Positions 44,274-52,493 are shown, numbered from the stretch's first letter. The stretch is 64,000 bases of DNA from Actinotalea lenta (GCF_030586465.1 NZ_JAUQYP010000001.1:2150981-2214980), one strand, 5' to 3'. The notes: generated by a model not told the origin, from the sequence alone. Numbers and translations: made by a program.

Positions 44274-46162
44274 CAAGGCCTCACCACCACGAGGAGGACG
44301 GCGCCAACGGCGAGCACGACGGCCGCGGCACCCAGGTACTGATGAACGAGCCCGGACTGCGGGCGTAGCGTGGCGCGCCCCGCGGCGCGCACGGAGCCGG
44401 CGACCGCGCGCACGGCACCGTCGACCCCCGAGACGTCCAGGCGTGCCGCGGCGGCGGCCACGGTCGTCGTCGCGCGGGCCGTGCCCGCGACCGCGCGGTC
44501 CAGCGCCCGGTCCAGCCGGTCGGCACGTGCGGCGAGCGTCTCGACGGGCGTCACCACGAGGACGGCCGCGGCACGGTCGAGGTCGAACCATCGCACCGCG
44601 CCAGGGACCGGTCGCGGCACCCGGCGCAGCACCAGACCGAACGCGGTCACGGCCAGCGCGGCGGACAGTGCCATCTCTGCTGCCCCCGGCGTGGCCGCTC
44701 CCGTCACGCCGAGCAGGGCGTCGACCGCGTCGGAGGCGGCCGGCACCAGGAGGGCGACGGGTGCCAGGGCGCCTCCCGCGAGCACCGCGAGGGGCAGGAC
44801 GGCGGCCCGCGGCACGTGCCGGTCGCCGGGCTCCTCGCTGTCCCACCCGGGCCGATCGGTGGGACGGCGTTCGGGACCGCGCCACGCTGCCCGCAGCGCG
44901 ACGGCCGCGTAGCCCGCGGACAGCACGGCGCCGATGAGCGCGACCCCGTACAGCCATCCGCTGCGTTCGGCGGCAGCGGCCAGGACGTGGTCCTTGGTCA
45001 CCCACAGCCCGAGCGGGGGCAGTCCGGCCAACGTCAGCGCGGCGAGCGTGAACAGCACCCCGACGGCGCGCCACCAGCGCGCCGCGCCGGCCATCGCCTC
45101 GAGCTGTTTGGTCCCGAGGGCCGTGAGCCACAGTCCCGCAACGAGGAACAGCAACGCCTTGGTGCCCGCGTGCCCGAGCAGGTGCTCTGTCCCACCGGCC
45201 GCGTCGCCCACTCCTGCAGCCAGGACCACGAAGCCCAGCTGGGCGGAGGTCGAGGCGGCGAGGAGCTGTTTGAGGTCCTGCTGCGCCATCGCCACCACCC
45301 CGAGGACCACGGTGGTCACCGCGCCGGTCCACGCCGCTGCCGAGGCAACCGCGGGTGTTGCCGCAAGGAGCGGCTCGACGCGCAGGAGCAGGTACCCGCC
45401 CATCGCCACCATCGCCGCCGAGTGCAGCAACGCGCTGACTGGGCTGGGGCCCAGCATCGCCTTGGACAGCCAGACGCTGAACGGTAGCTGCGCGGCCTTC
45501 CCGAGCGCTGCGACCACGACGCCGACGGCCACGACCTGGCGCCACGGCGAGGAGAGGTCCGGGAGGGCCTCGAGCCCGAGCCCGAGATGGTCCGATGCCG
45601 AGCCGGCCGCCGCGGCGCCCGCCGCCAGGTACAGGCCGAGATCCGCTGTCCGGGTGGTGACGAACGCGGCCACACCGGCCGACGTCCGCTCCGGATCGCG
45701 CCACCGGAACCCGATCAGCGACCAGGACGCGGCGCCCATCAGCTCCCACCCGAGCAGCAGCGCCGGCAGCGACGTGGCGGTGAGCGTGACCGCGACCGCC
45801 GCCACGAACAGCAGCATCAACCCGTGGAACCGGGCGGCCGGCTCGGTGCGCTCGACGGCGGCCGCGACCAGCACCAGGAGGGCGACGGCCAGCACACCGG
45901 GCAGCAGCAGCGCGGTCAGGCCGTCCACGCCCAGCGCGAAGGCGCCCCCTGGGATGAACGACCACGTCAGGACGGGTCGGCCTGCGGACACCAGGATGCC
46001 GAGGGCCACGCTGAGACTCGCCGTGGCCAGGGCGATGCCGCTCGCGGTGCGATCCCGCGCCGGTGCGTGTCCCGTCCGGGCACGTGCGGCCCCGCGGCCC
46101 AGCAGGCCCGCGCCACCGAGCGCGGGGAGCGCGACGAGCGCGAGGAGCGAGCCGCCGCTCAT
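44273..46162 (-). CDS. nuoL: NuoL-like complex I antiporter subunit
   Basis: The 629-residue subunit shows FSVWLSKAMLGPSPVSALLH and HLLGHAGTKALLFLVAG, the NuoL/NuoM channel motifs. Its C-terminal ~150 residues have further hydrophobic segments and a long amphipathic stretch that could be the lateral helix HL spanning the antiporter subunits. The length is typical of NuoL. It starts on a 4-base overlap with NuoK. Confidence 0.93.
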   Translation of the reverse strand: MSGGSLLALVALPALGGAGLLGRGAARARTGHAPARDRTASGIALATASLSVALGILVSAGRPVLTWSFIPGGAFALGVDGLTALLLPGVLAVALLVLVAAAVERTEPAARFHGLMLLFVAAVAVTLTATSLPALLLGWELMGAASWSLIGFRWRDPERTSAGVAAFVTTRTADLGLYLAAGAAAAGSASDHLGLGLEALPDLSSPWRQVVAVGVVVAALGKAAQLPFSVWLSKAMLGPSPVSALLHSAAMVAMGGYLLLRVEPLLAATPAVASAAAWTGAVTTVVLGVVAMAQQDLKQLLAASTSAQLGFVVLAAGVGDAAGGTEHLLGHAGTKALLFLVAGLWLTALGTKQLEAMAGAARWWRAVGVLFTLAALTLAGLPPLGLWVTKDHVLAAAAERSGWLYGVALIGAVLSAGYAAVALRAAWRGPERRPTDRPGWDSEEPGDRHVPRAAVLPLAVLAGGALAPVALLVPAASDAVDALLGVTGAATPGAAEMALSAALAVTAFGLVLRRVPRPVPGAVRWFDLDRAAAVLVVTPVETLAARADRLDRALDRAVAGTARATTTVAAAAARLDVSGVDGAVRAVAGSVRAAGRATLRPQSGLVHQYLGAAAVVLAVGAVLLVVVRP

Positions 46163-46461
46163 CGCTTGAGCTCGCTCGCCATGTCCGTCATGTCCGTGCC
46201 ACGACGTCGGTGCAGCAGGAGCGCGACGGCGAAGCCCATCGCCATCTCCACCGTCATCGCCGCGATCACCACGAGCAGGAGCACCTGGCCGTCGGGCGAC
46301 GGCGTGGTGAACCACCAGAACGCACCGCCTGCAAGGATCACGGCGTTGATCATGAGCTCGATCCCCATCATCACCATCACGACCACCTGCTGGGACAGCG
46401 CGCCCCACAGGCCGACGGCGAACAACGCGGCGGCCACCACGAGCACGAGGGACAGGGTCAT
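46159..46461 (-). CDS. nuoK: NuoK-like complex I subunit
   Basis: The 100-residue protein has three membrane helices. It carries the two membrane glutamates that are essential in NuoK: in MMGIELMINAVI and in AAMTVEMAMGFAVAL. It overlaps NuoJ and NuoL by 4 bases on both sides. The C-terminal tail is basic and Met-rich (RRRGTDMTDMASELKR). Confidence 0.94.
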   Translation of the reverse strand: MTLSLVLVVAAALFAVGLWGALSQQVVVMVMMGIELMINAVILAGGAFWWFTTPSPDGQVLLLVVIAAMTVEMAMGFAVALLLHRRRGTDMTDMASELKR

Positions 46462-47021
46462 CGGCCGACACCGCCCTGGATCGGGTCGTCCGGATGGTCG
46501 CGCTCGAGGTCGTCGCCGTATCGCTGGTAACGGTCCCGGGGGTGCCCCAGCACCAGCGCACCGATGATCGTGGCGAACAGCACCGGGCTGACGGTGAGCA
46601 TCACGAGCATCTTCGAGCCCATGACGGCGTCCCCCAGGCTTCGCGTGAGGTCGGCCGCGGGGGCACCGGCCCTGTCGGGCCACGGGATCAGGAGGGCCGC
46701 GGCCGCGAGACCCACGAACACCACGGCGGCGACCACGGTCGCGGTGCGCTTGCCGTGCACCATGGACATGGGCATCAGCGCTGGATTCATGCCCATCAGC
46801 ATGATCATGAACAGCGCCATGATCGCCATCTCCATGACCATCATGAGGATGACGATCACGCCCAGGTAGTCCAGCTCGAAGGCGAGGAGCATCACCCCGA
46901 CCGCCACGAAGGATGCGGCGAGCGCGTAGGAGGCGCGGGCCATGGAGTCGGTGCGGAACACCTCGACCCCGGCGGCCACCGCGACCAGCGCCGCGACCCA
47001 GAACACGATCGTCCCGATCAC
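46458..47021 (-). CDS. nuoJ: NuoJ-like complex I subunit
   Basis: The 187-residue protein has five hydrophobic segments. A methionine-rich one (LMMVMEMAIMALFMIMLMGMNP) corresponds to TM3 of NuoJ. The GTG start at 47021 has GGGAGG 7 bases before it and overlaps the NuoH stop (GTGA). The many methionines in TM3 and the following loop are unusual, though NuoJ tolerates changes there. Confidence 0.9.
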   Translation of the reverse strand: MIGTIVFWVAALVAVAAGVEVFRTDSMARASYALAASFVAVGVMLLAFELDYLGVIVILMMVMEMAIMALFMIMLMGMNPALMPMSMVHGKRTATVVAAVVFVGLAAAALLIPWPDRAGAPAADLTRSLGDAVMGSKMLVMLTVSPVLFATIIGALVLGHPRDRYQRYGDDLERDHPDDPIQGGVGR

Positions 47022-47944
47022 GACGCACCTCCCGCTGCCACGAGCATCTGCAGCACCGTGGCCGGGAGCAGCACCATCCAGCCGACCTCCGCGAAGCGCT
47101 CCGGCCGGATCATCGGCGCCCGTCCGGCGCTGAGCTCGAGCACGGCGAGCACGACCAGCGCCTTGACCAGCGTCCACGCCACGGGGCCGAGCACGGGCCC
47201 GGCCCCGCCGCCCAGGAACAGCGGGACCGCCACGAGCGCGGCGGCGGCCAGCACCAGGTGACGCCCGGCGAGCACCAGCCATCGGTCCACCCCGGACGTC
47301 TCCGCGAGCACGCCGCCGGCCAGGTCGCTGTGCGCGGCGACGGCGAACGGCCCCCACGAGCTGAACGCCACGGCGGAGAGCAGGTACACCCCGAAAGCCA
47401 CCGGCATCCAGACGGCGAACCACAGGCCCTGCTGGGCGGACGCCACGTCCGCCAGTCGCAGGCTGTGCGCCGCGATCGCAGGCGAGGTCAGCGCGAACAT
47501 GAGCGGCAGCTCGTAGGCCAGTGCCAGTCCCAGGAAGCGGTGGCCGGCGACCAGCGAGTGCGTGCTGTTCGGGCCCCAGCCTGCGAGCCACCACAACGCC
47601 CAGAGCATGACGTCCATCGCGTTGAACCACACGACGCCGACGGGGCTGTCGACGAGCACCACCGAGCCCAGCGGGACGACGACCGCCATCAGGACCGCGA
47701 CCACGGGCAGGCCACCGACGGCCACGTGCCACAGGACGCGGTCCGCAGCGACCGGGACCCGGCGGCGCTGGCGCAGCAGCCGCCAGGTCTCGGTCAGTGG
47801 CGTCGTGGCAGCGACGAGCGGGCCGTCGCCGCGGCGTCGCGCGGTCTGTGCGCCGGCCATCGCCGCACCCGCCGCGGCGAGCGTGAGCAGCGTCACGGGA
47901 GCCAGGGCAGCCCACCAGGGCTGGAGCGTCGTCACCTCAGGCAT
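47018..47944 (-). CDS. nuoH: NuoH-like subunit with altered quinone loop
   Basis: The 308-residue protein is recognisably NuoH (complex I subunit 1): GWGPNSTHSLVAGHRFLGLALAYELPL is the usual TM3-TM4 block, and about eight helices are present. But the loop that normally reads like PFDLPEAESELVAG is here PFAVAAHSDLAGG, so the conserved acidic residues of the quinone chamber/proton entry are lost. The protein probably keeps the structural role but not normal quinone coupling. It starts 8 bases inside the end of the NuoB/D-like gene. Confidence 0.86.
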   Translation of the reverse strand: MPEVTTLQPWWAALAPVTLLTLAAAGAAMAGAQTARRRGDGPLVAATTPLTETWRLLRQRRRVPVAADRVLWHVAVGGLPVVAVLMAVVVPLGSVVLVDSPVGVVWFNAMDVMLWALWWLAGWGPNSTHSLVAGHRFLGLALAYELPLMFALTSPAIAAHSLRLADVASAQQGLWFAVWMPVAFGVYLLSAVAFSSWGPFAVAAHSDLAGGVLAETSGVDRWLVLAGRHLVLAAAALVAVPLFLGGGAGPVLGPVAWTLVKALVVLAVLELSAGRAPMIRPERFAEVGWMVLLPATVLQMLVAAGGAS

Positions 47945-49025
47945 CTGCAGCCACCCCGGCGTCCAGTGCCATGCTCGCGACGAGCAGCCGCAGGCTCGCC
48001 AGCTCCTGGCCTTCCGCAAGCTCCGGCAGCAGCGCGAGATCGTCGCCGAGCGGCACGTGTGCCGGACCCTGCGGGTCGGCGAGGGTCGTCGCGGCGGCCT
48101 CGAGCAGGGCGATGAGTCGTCGGCGTACGACGCTGCCCGGGGCGGGAGACGACGGAGCACGGTGCCCGGGGCCCTCCAGGGACCAGCGCAGCAGCACCGA
48201 GCGGCGAACCCGTCGGGTGAGCCGGGCGACATCGGCGGCTGCGATGCGCGTGGCACCGGCGGCGTCCATCAGGTCGTCCCGGGCTCGGCGCGCGGAGTCG
48301 GCGGCAGCCGACCAGCCGGCCAGGTCCAGCACGCCGGCCGCGGCGTCCACCAGGAGGGCAGCCCGTACGGCCGGGTCGGAGAGCGACGGCGGGGCGGGGG
48401 AGGCGAGCACCTCGACTCCCGTCACCACGTCCCCGTGCAGCGTCGCCCGTAGCACGAGGCCGGCGGGCCAGCCGGGCAGCCCCGCCCCCAGGATCACGTG
48501 CCCGACGTCCATCTCGAGCCCGTCCCGGTCGTCGTCGGAGCTCCCGGCAAGCGCGATCCCACCCGGCCCGGTCATCGACATGTCCCCGTGGTCCATGTCC
48601 CCGTGGTCCATGTCGCCGTGGTCCATGTCGCCGTGGTCCATGTCGCCGTGGTCCATGCCCGCGTGGTCCATGTCCTCGTGGTCCATGCCCATCGGGGCGG
48701 AGGCGTCCGCCTCCTGGGCCAACGTCGCCTGGAGCTCATGGTCCTCGAGCGCCGATGCGGCCTGGCTGAGCAGCTCGCCGAGGGCCTCGGTGCTGGTCAC
48801 CTCGACGCGGGCGCGCGGGCCGGGTAGCTGTCGCCAGATCTGCTCGATCGCGTCGCGCTCCTGGTCAGCCGGCGTCCCGCACACCGCCAGCAGGTCGGCG
48901 TCGGCCGGGGACGATGCCGGGACCCATCCCAAGGTGCGCAGCGCGCGCTCCACGCTCAGCCGCACCAGCGCTCCGCCGCGCGCCGCGACCACCAGGACGT
49001 GGATTCCGCGCCGTACGCCCGTCAC
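47937..49025 (-). CDS. Degenerate NuoB/NuoD-like fusion with MDHxx repeats
   Basis: The 362-residue protein has an N-terminal part (residues 8-75) whose SPADADLLAVCGT and IWRQLPGPRARVEV look like the NuoB segment before its Fe-S cysteines, but no cysteine cluster is present. Then come seven MDHxx pentapeptides (MDHED, MDHAG, then MDHGD repeated), able to bind copper or other metals. The C-terminal part (GLPGWPAGLVLRATLHGDVV) is reminiscent of the start of NuoD, again without its catalytic residues; the remainder is helical and Arg/Ala-rich. The GTG at 49025 overlaps the NuoA stop by 4 bases, in the position of NuoB. The homology is weak and inferred from spacing and order. I regard the gene as real because of its overlaps and codon use. 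Confidence 0.7.
   Translation of the reverse strand: MTGVRRGIHVLVVAARGGALVRLSVERALRTLGWVPASSPADADLLAVCGTPADQERDAIEQIWRQLPGPRARVEVTSTEALGELLSQAASALEDHELQATLAQEADASAPMGMDHEDMDHAGMDHGDMDHGDMDHGDMDHGDMDHGDMSMTGPGGIALAGSSDDDRDGLEMDVGHVILGAGLPGWPAGLVLRATLHGDVVTGVEVLASPAPPSLSDPAVRAALLVDAAAGVLDLAGWSAAADSARRARDDLMDAAGATRIAAADVARLTRRVRRSVLLRWSLEGPGHRAPSSPAPGSVVRRRLIALLEAAATTLADPQGPAHVPLGDDLALLPELAEGQELASLRLLVASMALDAGVAADA
48579..48683 (-). repeat. Seven 15-bp tandem repeats encoding MDHxx
   Basis: Seven units of the type CATGTCGCCGTGGTC in direct tandem (plus strand). Three units are identical, the others differ at one to three bases. They encode Met-Asp-His-x-x in the NuoB/D-like protein. Near-identity of adjacent units implies recent expansion, so copy number may vary between strains. 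Confidence 0.95.
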
Positions 49026-49369
49026 ACCCACCGCAGCACTCCCTCGCGCCATGCCCACACGACGCCCGCGAGCAGCACGCCGAGGAAGGCGAACATCTCG
49101 ACGATCGCCGCGGTGCCTCGGGCGGCGACCACGAGGGCCCACGGGTACATGAACAACATCTCGACGTCGAACGCCAGGAAGAGCAGGGTCATGGGATACC
49201 AGCGCGCGTGGTACCGGGACAGCGCGTGCTCGTCCGGACTGTGCCCTGACTGGAACGGCAGCGTCGTCAGCGGCGGTCGGCCCGCGGCGAGCCGGGAGGC
49301 GAGTCGCACCAGCACCACGAGCCCGGCCGTGGCCAGACCCGCGACGCCCAGACCTGCCCACGCGGTCAT
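49022..49369 (-). CDS. nuoA: NuoA-like complex I subunit
   Basis: The 115-residue protein has three membrane helices and the canonical NuoA block RYHARWYPMTLLFLAFDVEM, in which the membrane Asp and Glu are conserved. The first loop is unusually cysteine-free (FQSGHSPDEHALSRY). It is the first gene of the eight-gene operon; the ATG at 49369 is preferred over an upstream extension. Its stop overlaps the NuoB/D-like GTG. Confidence 0.9.
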   Translation of the reverse strand: MTAWAGLGVAGLATAGLVVLVRLASRLAAGRPPLTTLPFQSGHSPDEHALSRYHARWYPMTLLFLAFDVEMLFMYPWALVVAARGTAAIVEMFAFLGVLLAGVVWAWREGVLRWV

Positions 49370-49461
49370 GGCTCCCCTCCGGCGCTCGGCGCAGCTACGG
49401 ACGCCGACGACGCTACTGACCGGCCGCGACGTCGGCACGGTGAGGGTCGGCTTCAGGGTGT

Positions 49462-49477
49462 TCTTCGGGGTTTCTTC
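49462..49477 (+). promoter_or_regulatory. 11-bp-phased TCTTC direct repeat, site C
   Basis: TCTTC at 49462 and 49473 are 11 bp apart; a third, CTTC, lies 12 bp further upstream. TTATCT about 15 bases downstream could be the -10, so a bound activator would replace the -35. The site lies 74 bp before the SHOCT/multicopper oxidase operon and also upstream of the divergent nuo-like operon. Confidence 0.55.
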
Positions 49478-49550
49478 ATCGACACCGCCGGTTTATCTCC
49501 ACTCGGAACGGCGAAGGTGGTCCCTCAGCCGACACGGAGGGGAGCGCAGG

Positions 49551-49811
49551 ATGAGCGATCTGGCGGGCGCGGACGTCTGGACGTACGTGCTGTGGACCTT
49601 GGTGCTCGTCGGTGCCGCCACGGTGACGTACGTGGGCCTGCGGTCGTCGTCCCGGGCGGGACGCCGGCTGCGGCCCGACACCGGGGGCGGCCGGCTCCCT
49701 GGACGGCGCACCGGCCCTGCGGGCCCCGAGCTGCTCGAGCAGCGCCTCGCTCGGGGCGAGATCGACATCGACGAGTTCACCTCCCGGCTGCGAGCCCTGG
49801 AGGACCGGTGA
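49551..49811 (+). CDS. Small SHOCT-domain membrane protein
   Basis: The 86-residue protein has one N-terminal membrane helix (VWTYVLWTLVLVGAATVTYVGL), a basic linker and a C-terminal SHOCT motif (LLEQRLARGEIDIDEFTSRL). GGAGGGGAG lies before the ATG. Its stop overlaps the GTG of the multicopper oxidase gene. A second protein of the same design stands before the cupredoxin at 52.2 kb, so SHOCT proteins recur at the head of copper-protein operons here. Confidence 0.82.
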   Translation: MSDLAGADVWTYVLWTLVLVGAATVTYVGLRSSSRAGRRLRPDTGGGRLPGRRTGPAGPELLEQRLARGEIDIDEFTSRLRALEDR

Positions 49812-51273
49812 GTCAGATGTCACGACGTCAGGCCCTGACCCTGGGGGCGGCAGGGGCCGGGAGCCTCGCAGTCGGCCCGGCCGGCCTGGGGGCGCGGGGT
49901 TGGCCACCGTTCGGCACGGAGCCGGCTGCCACGGCGTCGCCGGGCCCCGCGTGGTCCGAGCCCCGGGTGATCACTGCGACCGCAGGAGTGCTCGACGTGG
50001 ACCTGACGGTCGCCAGGACGGAGGTGACGATCGACGGCCGACGCGTGAGCATGGTCACCTACAACGGCACCGTGCCCGGTCCCACGCTGCGCATGCGTCC
50101 CGGCGATCGCCTTCGGGTGCACCTGGCCAATGAGCTCGACGAGCCGACCAACCTGCACACCCACGGGTTGCTCGTCTCTCGGACGGACAACGGCGACAAC
50201 CCCTTCCTCCGGGTCGCACCGGGGGAGACCTTCGACTACGAGATCACGCTGCCGGCGGACCATCCCCCCGGTCTGTTCTGGTATCACCCGCACCACCACG
50301 GACAGTGGCGGACCAGGTGTTCGCCGGCCTCTACGGAGCGATCCTCATCGACGACGACGGCCCGGGCCGGCCCGCACCGCGCGTGGTGGTCGTGTCTGAC
50401 ACCACATTCTCCTCCGGTCGTGTCGCGGAAGCCTCGGCGCAGGACCGGATGCGCGGACGGGTCGGTGAGACGCTCCTGACCAACGGTCTCGTGGCCCCTG
50501 AGCTCGTGGCGACACCGGGGTCGACGCAGCGGCTGCTCGTGGTCAACGCCTGCACCAGTCGCTACCTGGATCTCTCCGTGGCCGGTCAGGAGATGCGCCT
50601 GCATGGCGTCGACTCGGGAGTGTTCTCGCCACCGTTGACGCGGCAGCGTGTGGTGCTCGCACCCGGGAACCGTGCCGACCTGGAGATCCAGGTGCCCGGC
50701 CGGCGCACGGGCGTCACAGCCCGCGCGTACCCGCGGGGGGCGGCAGGCATGGGGATGATGGGCTCGGACTCGTTCGACGGGCAGGACGCTCCCGTCCTCA
50801 CCCTGCGGCCCGGCGGCCGTGAGGTCTCCGGCACGACCCCCTCGACGCAGGCGGGACGTCCGCACCCCGCCCCACGTGACCTGCGCGGGGCCCGCGTGGA
50901 CCGGACCCGCACCCTGACCTTCACGATGGGCATGGGCGGCATGGGCGGCATGCAGTTCCTCATCGATGGGCGTGCGTTCGACGCGGACCGGGTCGACCAG
51001 CGCGTGGAGCTCGGCACCGTCGAGGAGTGGACCATCCGGAACGCGACGATGATGGATCACCCGTTCCACCTGCACGTGTGGCCGATGCAGGTCGTCGACG
51101 GGACCGACGCGGCGCGCGAGCGGGTCGACGTGCGCGACGTCGTCGACGTACCGGCCGGAGGCCAGGTCGTGGTCAGGATCGCGTTCGCCCGTCATGCCGG
51201 CGCGACGGTCTACCACTGCCACATCCTCGACCACGAGGACCTCGGGATGATGGGCGTCGTCGTCGTTCGGTAG
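49808..51273 (+). pseudogene. Multicopper oxidase with internal frameshift
   Basis: Two adjacent frames make one multicopper oxidase of about 487 residues. The first (49808 to ~50301) has a Tat signal (SRRQALTLG), NLHTHG and FWYHPHHHG. The second, from ~50302, continues VADQVFAGLYGAILID and ends with HPFHLHVWPMQV and VYHCHILDHEDLGMMG, which give the trinuclear and type 1 copper ligands. Family members read HHHG-TVADQVF; here one base is missing near 50300-50301, so the first frame runs into an unrelated tail. This could be true gene loss, programmed shift or a sequencing error. The intact flanks and a good start (GTG overlap with SHOCT) argue that it is recent or an error. Confidence 0.87.
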
Positions 51274-51309
51274 CCCGCGCGTGCCGGCATGCGCAGCCCA
51301 GGCGTGTGG

Positions 51310-51990
51310 TCAGCCGAAGAGCGCGACTCCGTACCGGGCGAGGATCGCCGCCGCCAGGAAGACCAGCCACGCGGCGACCCCGATGGCGTCGACGTCGGCG
51401 GCGATGAGGGCTCGGGCCTGGGAGAGCATCCGTGGGGGCAGGGGGAGGTTGCCGTCACGGATGTTGACGTGCGTGAGCGAGGTGAACACCAGCGTCGTCG
51501 AGACGGTGACCAGGAGGCACCACGGGCAGAGTGCATGGATGACGAACATCGACTGGACGAACAGCCAGTAGGCGAAGATCACGCCGAGCGTGTAGACCGT
51601 CTGCGCGGACACCATGAACCAGCGGGGGAAGCGCACCCCACCCAACGCCGCGACCGCGATGGTGATGACGACCGGCTCCGCGATCAGGCCGAGGAACGCG
51701 TTGGGGAACCCGAGGAGCTGGGCCTGCCACGACTGGGCGACGGTGCCACAGCTCAGGGTGCTGGAGATGTCGCAGCTGAGCTGGGTGCCGGGGTCGGCGG
51801 CCAGGCGCAGCGCATCCACCGACAGCACGAACGACGCGACCAGGCTTGCGCACGCCGAGACGAGCATCGTGACGAAGATGAAGCGATCGTGCTGCCGGAT
51901 GCGGTGCACGGTGGCCCAGAAGCCGCCGGGTCGCCGCTCGCCGGCCTCGGTGAGGTCGGTCTGGGAGTCACGCGCGGTGTCCAGGCTCAT
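51310..51990 (-). CDS. Vitamin K epoxide reductase (VKOR) family protein
   Basis: The 226-residue membrane protein has five hydrophobic segments. The redox CxxC is Cys155-Cys158 (HALCPWCLLV) and the loop pair is Cys73/Cys81 (LSCDISSTLSCG). Bacterial VKOR uses quinone to make disulfides in exported proteins, normally with a DsbA-like partner. That would place an oxidising path here opposite to the CcdA/TlpA-like reducing path at 30 kb. Its promoter holds a TCTTC/TCTTG repeat of the shared type. Confidence 0.92.
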   Translation of the reverse strand: MSLDTARDSQTDLTEAGERRPGGFWATVHRIRQHDRFIFVTMLVSACASLVASFVLSVDALRLAADPGTQLSCDISSTLSCGTVAQSWQAQLLGFPNAFLGLIAEPVVITIAVAALGGVRFPRWFMVSAQTVYTLGVIFAYWLFVQSMFVIHALCPWCLLVTVSTTLVFTSLTHVNIRDGNLPLPPRMLSQARALIAADVDAIGVAAWLVFLAAAILARYGVALFG

Positions 51991-52057
51991 CGGATGCTCC
52001 TCGGGTTCGGTGCGATCACCATCGGCATCCAGGCCGAAGAACCCGTCGAGCCACGGT

Positions 52058-52073
52058 CAAGAAACGGTGAAGA
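52058..52073 (-). promoter_or_regulatory. 11-bp-phased TCTTC/TCTTG repeat, site E
   Basis: On the minus strand TCTTC (from 52073) and TCTTG (from 52062) are 11 bp apart, with another TCTTC from 52040, 22 bp on. All three lie on one face of the helix. The site is 68 bp upstream of the VKOR gene. Confidence 0.58.
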
Positions 52074-52124
52074 CCCCGTCCGGTCGGCCCCTGCCCGGCG
52101 AGCGACCGGCCGGTCGCCAGGCCT

Positions 52125-52140
52125 TCTTGACGGATTCTTC
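52125..52140 (+). promoter_or_regulatory. 11-bp-phased TCTTG/TCTTC repeat, site D
   Basis: TCTTG (52125) and TCTTC (52136) are 11 bp apart, 72 bp before the SHOCT/cupredoxin operon. The region is nearly identical to site B at 29.8 kb (19 of 21 bases), although the genes downstream are unrelated. Confidence 0.6.
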
Positions 52141-52211
52141 GTCGTTGCGCCGGCAGCCCGCACATCTGCGTCACCCACGCTGGAGACGACGACGAGGGAA
52201 AGGATCCGATC

Positions 52212-52493
52212 ATGATGGGGATGTACGGCGGCATGGGCGGCGCAGGCTGGTTGGGCATGGGCCTGTTCTGGTTGGTGCTCATCGGCCTGGTGGTCTGGTT
52301 GGTCATTCGGCTGCTGCCCGAACGGGGCCACCGGTCAGATGCGCCGACGCCCCCGCCGCCCACCGGCGCGTCGACTCCGAGCGGGTCCGCGCTGGAGGTG
52401 CTGGACCAGCGCCTGGCCCGCGGTGAGGTGGACGTCGAGACCTACCGGAGCACGCGTGCGGCGATCCTGGATGCGCGCGGGGGTGGCCGGTGA
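52212..52493 (+). CDS. Small SHOCT-domain membrane protein
   Basis: A 93-residue protein with a Met/Gly-rich start (MMGMYGGMGGAGW), one membrane helix (WLGMGLFWLVLIGLVVWLVI) and a C-terminal SHOCT motif (VLDQRLARGEVDVETYRS). It is the sister of the protein at 49.6 kb. AAAGGATCC lies before the ATG. Its stop overlaps the GTG of the cupredoxin gene. The methionines near the N-terminus might bind Cu(I). Confidence 0.8.
   Translation: MMGMYGGMGGAGWLGMGLFWLVLIGLVVWLVIRLLPERGHRSDAPTPPPPTGASTPSGSALEVLDQRLARGEVDVETYRSTRAAILDARGGGR

Noticed and set aside
48579-48683. Short tandem repeats as a possible CRISPR array
   Set aside because: The 15-bp units have no spacers, stay in frame and encode MDHxx; there are no cas genes.
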